Shown here in pieces: positions 9,250-17,431 of a DNA stretch of 64,000 nucleotides (position 1 is its first letter; each line of letters starts with the position of its first letter). Both the position numbers and the translations under genes were made by a program. Under the pieces are notes generated by a model. The model worked only from the letters and a program-made list of their open reading frames with translations. It was not told where the DNA came from and made no database searches. The DNA is taken from positions 20,345 through 84,344 of the forward strand of contig SIAJ01000016.1 of the NCBI GenBank assembly GCA_009691845.1. The letters are read 5' to 3'. This DNA comes from Gemmataceae bacterium (lineage in GTDB: Bacteria; Planctomycetota; Planctomycetia; Gemmatales; Gemmataceae).

Positions 9250-9650
9250 TTAGCACTTTCCCACATCGAAGCTCGACCGCCGCCTCGGTGGCATTCGCAG
9301 TTCTTCGCTCATTTTTTTGGACGCGTGTACATAGGCCTTGTACTTGCTGACAAGAATGTCGATCTGTGTTCTGTGAGCCGGAGCAACGGAAAAATCAACC
9401 GTCCAGTAATATCGCCTTCCATAACCAGCTTGACCTCTCCGGAAATGTAGGCATAAAGTGCCTTGGTAAATCGCCGATCAATCGGTCACGTCGCCGGATT
9501 GGCAGTCAGTAATGCCGGATCCGGCACACCGAGCGTGGCGGTAGCCTCTTTCTCTCCGGTGTTTTTCAAGGTGAGTGTGAGTTCGGGTGGGAGAGGGTCC
9601 GTGCTACCAACCAGATCGTGGCCCAACCGGGTTTCCTGGAAAAATAGCCG
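9250..9650 (-). pseudogene. Decayed gene for a small secreted-type beta-rich protein
   Basis: Three coding-like pieces follow one another on the minus strand but not in one frame. The first reads PLPPELTLTLKNTGEKEATA and ends at a TGA (ending near 9486). The same frame resumes with RRFTKALYAYISGEVKLVME. The sense then continues in another frame as RRYYWTVDFSVAPAHRTQID and IDILVSKYKAYVHASKKMSE, ending with TAA at 9250-9252. One in-frame stop and one frameshift therefore separate the parts. The opening resembles the beta-sandwich LTLTNTG-type start of secreted planctomycete proteins. The family is not otherwise recognised. The 5' end is unclear because it reaches into the start of the MFS gene on the other strand. 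Confidence 0.55.
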
Positions 9651-9686
9651 ATCGTAGCACGAAAGCAAGCGATTTTTGGAGAGTTC

Positions 9687-11222
9687 ATGATCGCCACGAT
9701 ATCGACACAAGCCGGCCCGTCTCAAGTCGCACCTCGTGCCGGTCTGGCGCTGGCCTTGCTGCTTGGCATTAACCTGTTCAACTACATCGATCGACAGGTA
9801 CTGTCTGCCGTGTTGCCGCGACTGGAGTTGGACGCGGACTTGTTTCGACCCGATGACCCGAACCTCAAGTCCAAGCTGGGCTGGCTGACGACGGCGTTCC
9901 TTGTCTCATATATGCTCCTTTCGCCAGTTTTCGGCAAACTTGCTGAAAGGCGCTCCTGCTGGGTTCTGGTTGGGATCGGCGTCATCCTCTGGAGTCTGGC
10001 CAGCGGTGGTTCCGGCTTGGCCGTGGGCTACTTGGCCCTACTGTTGACGCGTTGTCTCGTTGGGGTGGGAGAGGCGGCTTATGGGCCTGTCGCGCCGGCG
10101 ATGTTATCCGATCTCTACCCTGAACGAAAACGCGGGCGGATCATGGCGTGGTTTTACTTGGCCATTCCCGTTGGGAGCGCGCTCGGATTTGTGATAGGAG
10201 GACAGGTCGCGGATACGTCCCTCGGCTGGCGAGGCGCGTTCCAGGTGGTGGTTATCCCGGGGCTAGTGCTTGGAGCCCTCTGCTTTTTCATGCGAGCCCC
10301 GAGGCAAACCAACCAGGAACTCCGGGGGAAACCTGCTTCCTGGCGAGTGGTTTTGAGAGAACTCAAGGGCGTACGATCCTTCGTGTTTTGCTGTGCCGGC
10401 ATGACCTGCACCACGTTCGTTCTGGGCGGCGTGGCGGCGTGGGCTCCCTACTACATTTTCGAACGAGAAGCACGCTTTGAAATCACCTCGCCAGCGTTGG
10501 ACAAGATGGCGGAGTTACGCTCGACCGATAGCACTCCCGTGTTACCTTCCGAAGTTATGCAAAAACTTCGACTGCTGGTCTCGGCAGAGAGCCTTTCCAC
10601 CGAGGAATTGAAGGCGGCACTGACACGGAGCGAGCTGACCCAGGATGAGCGAAAGCAGTATCAACAAAGGATTTTTGAAGGGGTGACTGCGAAAGGTTCC
10701 ATCTCCCTTGGCCGAGTGGGACTGATCTTCGGTGGGATTGTTGTCATCTCGGGATTGGTCTCGACCTTATTGGGCGGCTGGCTGGGGGATGCCCTCAAAA
10801 CGCGTTTGCGCGGGTCGTACTTCAAGGTCTGTGGCTACGGCGCTTTCATTGCGTTTCCGCCGTTCGTTGCCATGTTGTTTGTGCCGTTCCCTTACGCCTG
10901 GGGTTGCGTCTTCCTCGCCGTATTTTTCCTGTTCATCAACACCGGTCCCGCGAACACGATTTTGGCAAACGTGAGTCGGCACAATATTCGCGCTCGGGCG
11001 TTTGCGGTGAACATCTTCATCATTCACGCACTCGGCGATGCCATTTCGCCGCCGTTGATCGGGTGGGTCGGCGATCGGGCAAGCCTCGGGCTCGCCTTCC
11101 TCCTGTGCTCCGTGCTCATTATGGCTGCGGGTACGCTCTGGTTATGCGGCGCCCGGTACTTAGACGAAGAAACCGAGCGTATTACAGAGTCGGAGAGGAC
11201 TCTGCATCCGACGGGGGCGTAG
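9687..11222 (+). CDS. MFS transporter, Spinster-like
   Basis: 511 residues with about twelve hydrophobic helices in two groups, separated by a long soluble segment (about residues 265-330). The first helix carries NYIDRQVLSAVLP, typical of the Spinster/sphingolipid-transporter and related organic-anion branch of the major facilitator superfamily. The loop signature GKLAERRS follows helix 2, and RGRIMAWFY lies in the loop after helix 4. GGAG lies about 8 bases before the ATG. The substrate cannot be read from sequence; lipids, hexose phosphates or organic acids are possible. The gene converges on the rhodanese gene and overlaps it by 41 bases at the 3' ends, so the two transcripts are partly antisense. 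Confidence 0.82.
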   Translation: MIATISTQAGPSQVAPRAGLALALLLGINLFNYIDRQVLSAVLPRLELDADLFRPDDPNLKSKLGWLTTAFLVSYMLLSPVFGKLAERRSCWVLVGIGVILWSLASGGSGLAVGYLALLLTRCLVGVGEAAYGPVAPAMLSDLYPERKRGRIMAWFYLAIPVGSALGFVIGGQVADTSLGWRGAFQVVVIPGLVLGALCFFMRAPRQTNQELRGKPASWRVVLRELKGVRSFVFCCAGMTCTTFVLGGVAAWAPYYIFEREARFEITSPALDKMAELRSTDSTPVLPSEVMQKLRLLVSAESLSTEELKAALTRSELTQDERKQYQQRIFEGVTAKGSISLGRVGLIFGGIVVISGLVSTLLGGWLGDALKTRLRGSYFKVCGYGAFIAFPPFVAMLFVPFPYAWGCVFLAVFFLFINTGPANTILANVSRHNIRARAFAVNIFIIHALGDAISPPLIGWVGDRASLGLAFLLCSVLIMAAGTLWLCGARYLDEETERITESERTLHPTGA

Positions 11223-11766
11223 CGTTGATGCCACACGCCTTTCGCTCTCGATTCCACGGCATCTTTCCCAGCAACATGCCCATGCCGCACCAGTCGGACA
11301 TGCCCGCGAACACTAGCCCTGCTCCAACCAGGGCTGCAAGGCCGAGCAATCCCTTGTGAACGAAAATCGCGAGCCCAAAACTCAGCAGTATGATCGAGCC
11401 CGCAGCAATTCGCACTTGCCGCTCTAACGACATCGACTTACGACCACGAATGACAGGTAGGCCTGCCGCTTCCCAGGCGACAGTGCCGCCGTCCACGTTG
11501 ACGACGCGCACGCTCGGATTGGTCGCAATGAGTTTCTCGCAAGCTTTTTGTCCACGGCTTCCGGTGCCACAAATCACATAGATCGCGTCGTCGGGTCCAC
11601 TAAGGACTGCTGTCGAATCAAACCGATCCAGCGGGATGTTCGTGGCCCCCTTGGCATGGACAGCCTCGAACTCCATCGGCATTCGGACGTCAATCAACCG
11701 GATCGGTTTCTGCTTGTTCAACTCCGCGAATGCGGCCGGGCTGATTGCTTCAATGGTCTGTGACAT
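11182..11766 (-). CDS. Membrane-anchored rhodanese (YgaP-like: rhodanese plus DUF2892)
   Basis: 194 residues. An N-terminal rhodanese domain (about 5-105) has the active-site loop ICGTGSRGQ with catalytic Cys66. It is followed by two membrane helices (about 118-155) and a DUF2892-like end containing SDWCGMGMLLGKMPWN. This is the architecture of the inner-membrane sulfurtransferase YgaP of Escherichia coli, which takes up sulfane sulfur as a cysteine persulfide and may export thiocyanate. The start at 11766 overlaps nothing. The next upstream gene, also a rhodanese, ends 11 bases earlier, and the CoA-disulfide reductase precedes that, so the three probably form one operon read from the divergent ArsR promoter region. 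Confidence 0.88.
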   Translation of the reverse strand: MSQTIEAISPAAFAELNKQKPIRLIDVRMPMEFEAVHAKGATNIPLDRFDSTAVLSGPDDAIYVICGTGSRGQKACEKLIATNPSVRVVNVDGGTVAWEAAGLPVIRGRKSMSLERQVRIAAGSIILLSFGLAIFVHKGLLGLAALVGAGLVFAGMSDWCGMGMLLGKMPWNRERKACGINATPPSDAESSPTL

Positions 11767-11777
11767 GGTCGTGTTCC

Positions 11778-12173
11778 TTACTTGTCCGATTTGATGAAGC
11801 CTGCTTTGAGAAGATCTTCGTATCCCTCTTTCAGCGGTCGCACGTCATAACCGAGTTTCTTGAGAATATCCGCAGCTAACAGAGCTCGCCCGCCCGCCTT
11901 GCAGTGGCAGTAGATCACCTTGTCCTTGGCAAGATCCTTGGTGATGTCTTTTGGATCCCCCTTCTTCAGCTTGCTGAGCGGCAGAAGCTGAGCACCCTTC
12001 AGGTGGCCTTCTTCCCACTCAGATTGCTCGCGAACGTCAAGCAGCACCGCCTTGTTGGCTTTCATCGCCTTCTGAACATCTGCCGGTGTGTCCTTGGTAT
12101 GTTCAGCCGAATAGATTACGCCAGATGTCAGCAGCGGCATGAAAAGACCACTGAAAAACATAAGTTTACGCAC
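11778..12173 (-). CDS. Exported single-domain rhodanese
   Basis: 131 residues. Residues 1-22 form a signal peptide, so the protein should act in the periplasm. The rest is one rhodanese domain with the Asp-Val-Arg element LLDVREQSEWEEGHLKGA (44-61) and the active loop CKAGGRA with catalytic Cys91; another cysteine, Cys89, sits two residues earlier and could help resolve a persulfide. It should transfer sulfane sulfur from thiosulfate or a persulfide to an acceptor thiol. It lies between the membrane rhodanese (11 bases downstream) and the CoA-disulfide reductase (12 bases upstream) and is probably co-transcribed with both. Confidence 0.87.
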   Translation of the reverse strand: MRKLMFFSGLFMPLLTSGVIYSAEHTKDTPADVQKAMKANKAVLLDVREQSEWEEGHLKGAQLLPLSKLKKGDPKDITKDLAKDKVIYCHCKAGGRALLAADILKKLGYDVRPLKEGYEDLLKAGFIKSDK

Positions 12174-12185
12174 GATGAAGTCTCC

Positions 12186-13871
12186 TTAAGGAAGCGTGTT
12201 TGAAAGTCGGTCAACGGTAGCTTTCTGCCAGGTCTTGTAGGAGCCCGTCAGATTTCGGCAGCGAAAGCCGTGCTGTTGCAACATACGACAGGCAATGTAC
12301 GATCGCTGGCCAGAAGCACAATGCACGAGCAACTCGCGATTGCGGGGCAACTCTGAAATTCTCTCTCTCAGTTCGGGAAGCGGCACGTGTACCGAGTTGG
12401 CAATCGAGCCAGCGGCACGCTCTTGAATATCACGAACATCGAGAATCGTAACGAGTTCGGGATCGAGCTGCTCGACCTCGTGCCACTGGGCCACGCGCAC
12501 GTCGCCAGCCAAGACATTTTGTGCAGCCATGCCGGCCAGGTTGATAGGGTCCTTCGCGGATCCAAACGGTGGAGCGTAGGCCAACTCCAAATCCGCCAGA
12601 TCGTGAACCGTCATCCCAGCCTTGAGCGCGGTGGCAAGTACATCAATGCGTTTGTCGACCCCGTCTTCGCCAACGGCCTGCGCTCCCAACAGCTTACCCG
12701 TGTCGGGAGCGAACAGGAGCTTCATTGCAATCGACTTTGCACCCGGATAGTAGCCGGCGTGGGAATTCGGATGCAGATGGACGACCTGATAGGGAATGCC
12801 CGCTTTCTTCAAGGTGGCTTCATTCGCGCCCGTGCTGGCTGCCGTCAGGTCGAAGACACGAACGATGGCCGTGCCGAGCGATCCCTCGTAATTGGAATCA
12901 CGGCCAGCAATGTTGTCCGCGACGATTCGCCCCATGCGATTCGCAGGCCCCGCGAGAGCCATTAGCGCCCACTTGCCCGTTACGAGATCCCGAACCTCGA
13001 CCGCATCGCCGACGGCATAAATCGCCGGATCACTGGTTCGCAGATGATCGTCCACGCGGATACCGCCAAGTTCCCCAACCGTCAGCCCGGCTGCCCTTGC
13101 GAGCTTGACCTCCGGCTTGACCCCGAGCCCAAGGACGACCACATCCGCTGGGACCCGTCCGCCATTCTTCATCAGCACGACCGATGAGGCTGCATCGTCC
13201 TTCGTGGGCTCCTCGAAGCCAACAACCGGCTGCCCCAACAACAAATTGATTCCATGCTTTCGCAATTCCGCGTGGACGTATGCAGCCATTTCAGGATCGA
13301 ACTGTATGAGCACCTGACTCGACGATTGAGCAAGCGTGACATCGAGCCCACGGCGTTTCAATTGCTCGGCCACTTCGAGTCCGATGTAGCCTCCCCCGCC
13401 GACAACGGCCCGCTTGGCTCTTTTGCTCGTTATCCAGTCGTCAATCCGTGTGAGGTCCGGAATGTTTCGCAAGGTGAAGATGCCCGGCCGATCGACCCCC
13501 GGTATCGGAGGAACAATCGGTGACGCTCCGGGAGACAGGACCAAAGCGTCATACCGCTCCTGATATTCCCTGCCGTTCGCCAAATCACGGACCGTCACGA
13601 CCTGACTGGGCCGGTCAATCGAAACAACTTCGCTACGAATACGAACATCGAGATTAAAAACCGCTTTCAGTCGCTCAGGAGTTTGGACGAGCAACTTGTC
13701 CTTGGTCGCGATCTCTCCACTCAAGAAGTATGGCAATCCGCAATTCGCGAAGGAGACGTGAGGCCCGCGTTCAAAAACGATGATCTCGGCCGACTCATCC
13801 AATCGGCGTAGACGGGCTGCGGCACTGGCACCTCCTGCAACACCGCCGACAATGAGAACCCGCATGGCCAT
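12186..13871 (-). CDS. CoA-disulfide reductase/rhodanese fusion (FAD-dependent, CoADR-Rhd type)
   Basis: 561 residues. The N-terminus has an FAD-binding motif GGVAGGASAAARLRR (9-23) and the single-cysteine active site SFANCGLPYF (Cys44) typical of CoA-disulfide reductase and the related NAD(P)H-dependent polysulfide/persulfide reductases. A second dinucleotide-binding motif GGGYIGLE and the dimerisation domain follow. The last 100 residues are a rhodanese domain with LVHCASGQRS as active loop. Fusions of this kind reduce CoA-persulfide or polysulfide using NAD(P)H. The ATG at 13871 has AGGGGG 6 bases upstream. The gene is divergent from an ArsR regulator and heads a probable three-gene sulfur operon. 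Substrate preference (CoA disulfide or persulfide) is not visible. Confidence 0.9.
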   Translation of the reverse strand: MAMRVLIVGGVAGGASAAARLRRLDESAEIIVFERGPHVSFANCGLPYFLSGEIATKDKLLVQTPERLKAVFNLDVRIRSEVVSIDRPSQVVTVRDLANGREYQERYDALVLSPGASPIVPPIPGVDRPGIFTLRNIPDLTRIDDWITSKRAKRAVVGGGGYIGLEVAEQLKRRGLDVTLAQSSSQVLIQFDPEMAAYVHAELRKHGINLLLGQPVVGFEEPTKDDAASSVVLMKNGGRVPADVVVLGLGVKPEVKLARAAGLTVGELGGIRVDDHLRTSDPAIYAVGDAVEVRDLVTGKWALMALAGPANRMGRIVADNIAGRDSNYEGSLGTAIVRVFDLTAASTGANEATLKKAGIPYQVVHLHPNSHAGYYPGAKSIAMKLLFAPDTGKLLGAQAVGEDGVDKRIDVLATALKAGMTVHDLADLELAYAPPFGSAKDPINLAGMAAQNVLAGDVRVAQWHEVEQLDPELVTILDVRDIQERAAGSIANSVHVPLPELRERISELPRNRELLVHCASGQRSYIACRMLQQHGFRCRNLTGSYKTWQKATVDRLSNTLP

Positions 13872-13981
13872 ATCAACCCCCTAGTCCCGCCTTGCATTTC
13901 GTTATATACTATATCGACAACAATCAAGATAGACAATATCGCAATATCGCTTAATAGCAATTCTTTGACTACGAGGGCACT
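13872..13981. promoter_or_regulatory. Divergent promoter region of the sulfur module, probable ArsR operator
   Basis: The 110 bases between the reductase and arsR-like genes are AT-rich compared with their surroundings. They contain three copies of ATATCG (13911-13916, 13936-13941, 13944-13949) within 39 bases, partly as the repeated unit CAATATCGC. Repeats of this kind between a divergent ArsR-family gene and its target usually hold the operator. No direct evidence of binding exists. Confidence 0.45.
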
Positions 13982-14317
13982 ATGGGTCGAACTCTCGCAC
14001 GCGATCAACTGGAAGCCGTTGCTGGTCAGTTCGGCGTACTCGCCGAACCGACGCGGCTGGCCATTCTTCAGTCGCTTCGCGAGGGGGGACGATCCGTCGG
14101 CGAACTGGTCGTCGAATTAGAGGCCAAGCAAGCCAACATCTCGAAGCAACTTGGAGTCTTGTTCTCTGCTGGCCTGGTCGGGCGCGAACGCCACGGGAAC
14201 GAAGTTCACTATTCCATCCGTGACCCGATGATCTTCGAGCTTTGCGAGTTGGTTTGCGGCAAGATTCGCCGCGATGCCGAACGCCAGGCCGAGGCATTTC
14301 GTCCCCGACGCCGGTAG
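13982..14317 (+). CDS. ArsR-family transcriptional regulator
   Basis: 111 residues with a winged helix-turn-helix: LAEPTRLAILQSLREGG (20-36), the recognition helix region AKQANISKQLGVLFSAGLV (48-66), and the wing RERHGNEVHYSI (68-79). Members repress promoters and release DNA on binding metals or on thiol modification. Only two cysteines exist, Cys88 and Cys92, in the C-terminal helix (ELCELVCGK). The known persulfide sensors BigR/SqrR use one cysteine in the second helix and one in the last, so this protein does not match them exactly. Its divergent position next to the sulfur operon makes a sulfide/persulfide sensor the most likely role; a metal sensor is the alternative. GAGG lies about 7 bases before the ATG. 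Confidence 0.85.
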   Translation: MGRTLARDQLEAVAGQFGVLAEPTRLAILQSLREGGRSVGELVVELEAKQANISKQLGVLFSAGLVGRERHGNEVHYSIRDPMIFELCELVCGKIRRDAERQAEAFRPRRR

Positions 14318-14322
14318 TGGTG

Positions 14323-15249
14323 TCAAGTGTCTACATCCACGATGGCGATCTTGCCCGAATCGCCTCCAGCCACCACGGTCAGGCCATCCGGCGCAAACGT
14401 TACCGCTCTTAAGCCGCCAAGCCCTGGATCGAGAACCGATTTTTCCGTCCCCGATGCGGCGTCCCAAAACCGGAGCGAGCCATCTTTGCCGACGGAAGCG
14501 AGCAACCGCCCATCGGGTGAAAAACTCACGGCCCGGACTTCGCCCTTGTGGCCTCGACAGACTCGATCATCGTTGGACGGGAATTGCCTCAGTGGATCGA
14601 GTGACCAGAGATGCACCTGATTTCCCGCTGCCACCGCAAGCTGATCCCGATTTGGGTTGAGTGCCAGAACTTGAATAGGAGAAGGAACGTTCCGAAAAGT
14701 CGGGTCGTCATCGCTTTTGAGCCGGTGAAAAGCCACGCTTCGGTCCGCGGAACCGGTGATGAGCAGACTAGATCGACCGAACGCGAGGGCCCCGATTTGA
14801 TTCAGGTGGACTTCAATCTGCTTCGTGCCCCGCCACGATCTTGAATTCAGAATCAACACAGTTGCAGGCTCATCCCACCAGCCACAGGCCAGGGCGAATA
14901 GCTCGCCATCCGGAGAATAAGCGATGGCTGAGACGGGACCATCTTGGCCGGGCAGCCCGGCGACTTCACAGCGAACGCGCAGATCAATGTCGCAGATCTG
15001 CACGATGCCCCGGTCGAGCCCTGCTGTTGCAAATCGGCGACCGTGTGGATGCCAGGCGATTTGCGCGATGCGCTCTCCCGCAGGAGCAGTGTCGAAAATG
15101 TCACGCCCTTCGGCGAGTGCGGGCCAAGGACCAATCGCGATTCCAGTGTAAGCAGACGCTGCGAAGTGCGTTCCATCCGGACTGAATGCCAGATATGTAA
15201 GCGTCTCGATTTCAACGTCTACAATGCGCCTTGCTAGTCGAGATCCCAA
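14323..15249 (-). CDS. WD40 repeat protein, second of a tandem pair
   Basis: About 308 residues if the TTG at 15247-15249 is the start. No ATG or GTG exists in frame near the beginning of the recognisable repeats (LTYLAFSPDGTHFAASA). The TTG lies inside the end of the upstream WD40 gene, giving a 16-base overlap in a different frame. About seven WD40 blades can be counted, the last ones most canonical (GHKGEVRAVSFSPDGRLLAS, then VGKDGSLRFWD). It should fold as one cytoplasmic beta-propeller mediating protein contacts. No signal peptide is seen. Either translation is coupled to the upstream gene, or the pair was once a single double-propeller gene now separated by a frameshift. Confidence 0.72.
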   Translation of the reverse strand: MGSRLARRIVDVEIETLTYLAFSPDGTHFAASAYTGIAIGPWPALAEGRDIFDTAPAGERIAQIAWHPHGRRFATAGLDRGIVQICDIDLRVRCEVAGLPGQDGPVSAIAYSPDGELFALACGWWDEPATVLILNSRSWRGTKQIEVHLNQIGALAFGRSSLLITGSADRSVAFHRLKSDDDPTFRNVPSPIQVLALNPNRDQLAVAAGNQVHLWSLDPLRQFPSNDDRVCRGHKGEVRAVSFSPDGRLLASVGKDGSLRFWDAASGTEKSVLDPGLGGLRAVTFAPDGLTVVAGGDSGKIAIVDVDT

Positions 15250-16118
15250 ACGACGATGGTGCCCAGGTCGCCTGCCGCGGTTGCACGCAGGCCGTCGGAA
15301 GATACGGCGAGTGCCGTCACCCGATTGCCCACTGGCCAAGTATAACTCGCACTTTGAGACGCACGCTCCAGGTCCCAAACACGAACTGTTCCATCCCAGC
15401 TTCCGCTCAGGAGAGTTCGACTATCAGCCCCAAACGCGAGTGCAGAGACAGTTCCTTGATGTCGACCCAGGGTCGCCGGCTGAGACGGCCAGCGATCGAG
15501 ATCGAAGATCAGGATCTCCCAATCCGAGGAAACCGCCAGTTTGCGGCCATCATGGGAGAGCGCAATCGCCCGGCAATCATTCTTCAAAATCGCGGCCTTC
15601 CCTGGGGGGCGAGATACATCTTGCACTCGTAGCAGTTTGGTGTCCGTTGCCCAGGCGACTAGTTTTCGTGCTGGGAGTGCGGTCAGGGCACGAATGCCGT
15701 TGACCACATCGAATGGAAAGCGTCGAGACTTTCCCGAAACGAGGTCGAGCAGCGAAAGCGTCGATGGCCGTGCGACGGGGCCAGGCCGTTCGCCGATGCC
15801 AAAGACGACTGTTCCTTCTCCCGCGAACCCTATCACGCTCACGGCATGTTTCAGTGGCTCGCTTTTGAACAACACTCGCTGATTGCGGGTATCGAGAACG
15901 CGAACCAGTTGATCGTTGCCGCCACTCGCGAGATATCGTCCGTCAGGAGAGAAGGCGACCGCATTGACGCCATCCGGATGCAAACTCAACGAAGCGATTT
16001 CACTCGGAGCGGCCCAGAGGCGAACCATGCCATCCTTGCCAACACTGGCAAGCATTTCCCCGTCCGGTGCAAAAGCCAGTGCGTTGACGGGGCCGGTATG
16101 ACCTTCGAGCACGAGCAT
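15234..16118 (-). CDS. WD40 repeat protein, first of a tandem pair
   Basis: 294 residues from the ATG at 16118, which has GGAAGA 6 bases upstream; earlier in-frame ATGs have none. The protein begins directly with a WD40 blade (LEGHTGPVNALAFAPDGEM) and has about seven blades, ending GDLGTIVVWDLD. The GH...WD spacing is best preserved in the first, second, sixth and last blades. It probably forms a complete seven-bladed propeller used as a protein-binding platform. Neither signal peptide nor catalytic domain is present. Its end overlaps the beginning of a second WD40 gene in another frame. A small membrane protein gene is divergent, 117 bases away. Confidence 0.8.
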   Translation of the reverse strand: MLVLEGHTGPVNALAFAPDGEMLASVGKDGMVRLWAAPSEIASLSLHPDGVNAVAFSPDGRYLASGGNDQLVRVLDTRNQRVLFKSEPLKHAVSVIGFAGEGTVVFGIGERPGPVARPSTLSLLDLVSGKSRRFPFDVVNGIRALTALPARKLVAWATDTKLLRVQDVSRPPGKAAILKNDCRAIALSHDGRKLAVSSDWEILIFDLDRWPSQPATLGRHQGTVSALAFGADSRTLLSGSWDGTVRVWDLERASQSASYTWPVGNRVTALAVSSDGLRATAAGDLGTIVVWDLD

Positions 16119-16235
16119 TACGTTCTTCCGTGAATTGTCTTGGGATAAAAACGAGGCCTCTTGGATCATTATGAAACAAATCACGGTCTGCTGGCAGCCC
16201 ACCTGATCGTGAGAAAGGCGAATGGAGTTCTGATC

Positions 16236-16472
16236 ATGCTCATCTTCCTGCTATGCTCGGCCCCTCGCGGCCCCGACGGACATATTTTGTTCGATCCGTA
16301 TGAGCACACAAAGGAATTCTGCCTCCTCATCGGCGCGGTGTCGATCATTATTCTGGCGGTGCAGTTGTTTCTGGCTTGGCGACCTCGAGGCCGCTATATC
16401 TTTCCGGTTATTGGCGCCATGATCCTGTTACTTCATCCATTATGGACACTACGGGCAGCAACCGATTTGTGA
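16236..16472 (+). CDS. Small membrane protein of unknown function
   Basis: 78 residues from the ATG at 16236, preceded by GGAG with 8 bases spacing. The first part (MLIFLLCSAPRGPDG) may be a cleavable leader or a short helix. Two further hydrophobic segments follow (about 28-46 and 52-68), separated by a WRPRGRY loop. No family is recognised. The gene is divergent from the WD40 pair and its end lies 46 bases from the left end of the IS66 remnant. Confidence 0.5.
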   Translation: MLIFLLCSAPRGPDGHILFDPYEHTKEFCLLIGAVSIIILAVQLFLAWRPRGRYIFPVIGAMILLLHPLWTLRAATDL

Positions 16473-16518
16473 AATGGAGATTGCGGTTTCCTTCAACTCA
16501 TTGGCTCGTACGGTTTTC

Positions 16519-17429
16519 GTAACCCTTCAGCCTTCTGAACTGATTTTCTCGGACAGCGCACCGAGTTGGCCGGTGGCCATGTAGTTTCGCAGGGCTTGGG
16601 CCAGCGTCGCCAGCGGCTCCAGGCCGCGGCGTTTCAGCGTACGGAAGATCGTCATTAAGATGGCACGGGTCTCGCAACCGCGTTCGCTCGGATTGCCGTA
16701 GCTGGCCTTGCGCATCAACACCGCCGGACGAATCTCACGCTCGGCTTGATTGTTGTCCGCCGGCACTCCCTCGAACTCCACGAACGTCAGCAGATACTCG
16801 CCATACTTGAACAAACGCTTCGCCAATCAGACTGATCGTCACCGCGAGACCATAGTAGAGCCAGGCCGCGAACACCACGGTGCAATGTCCGAGCGTGCAA
16901 TTGGGCAACGCGTCCGACACTTTGGGCTCGACCTGCTTTTTGCAGCACGGGCACCAATCGCGGTGGATGGTGTGCTCGACGGCCTCGGCTTTCCGATCTT
17001 CGGGAATGTCTTCGATGATGCGCGTACGCGTTTGACCCGTGCGTTTCAGCGGCCCACCGCAATCCGGGCAGGCGGGAAGCTGGACTGTTTCGTGTCGATC
17101 AATCTGGGTGGGCCGTTCTGGCCGCCGCGTTTTTTGCCGCGTGCCTTGGTCATTGGCTTGGCATACGGCGGCAGGGAGCCGGAAGGCGTGTGTGCGGCCA
17201 CTCGCCGGAGTACCGGTCCCAGCGGCCACAACGGCACTGAGTTGCAGCATGAGGAAGATGACGGCGGACCGATCGCGAAGCAGAGCCACCTCGGCAGGCG
17301 CTGGCGTCAGCGTGCCGGCGCGAAAGGCCGCGAGAAATTGAGAATCGGAGCTGCTGCCGTCATGGAGAGCAGAAGCAACCATAACCAACAGCAATCGCGC
17401 AAGGGCGGTTCAGAAGGCTGAAGGGTTAC
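16519..17429 (-). mobile_element. Internally deleted IS66-family insertion sequence
   Basis: The element is 911 bp, bounded by perfect 22-bp terminal inverted repeats (16519-16540 and 17408-17429) that begin GTAACCC, in keeping with the GTAA ends of IS66 elements. Inside, the minus strand carries remnants of one IS66 transposase gene. Full single-gene IS66 relatives are roughly twice this size or more, so the central catalytic part is missing. The 8-bp flanks (16511-16518 and 17430-17437) do not match, so no target duplication survives. The right end lies two bases from the stop codon of the acidic protein gene. Confidence 0.88.
16527..17394 (-). pseudogene. IS66 transposase remnant (deleted and frameshifted)
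   Basis: Reading leftwards, an N-terminal part leads into SGSLPPYAKPMTKARGKKRG in a second frame. The first frame then resumes with the zinc-finger-like region LPACPDCGGPLKRTG and WCPCCKKQVEPKVSDALPN, followed by VVFAAWLYYGLAVTIS. The DDE catalytic centre is missing. Near 16826 the frame changes again, into the typical IS66 C-terminus (EGVPADNNQAEREIRPAVLM, then LMTIFRTLKRRGLEPLATLA), ending with TGA inside the left inverted repeat. At least two frame changes and one large deletion are therefore present, so it cannot make active transposase. It could still be mobilised in trans because both ends are intact. Confidence 0.85.
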
Positions 17430-17431
17430 GA

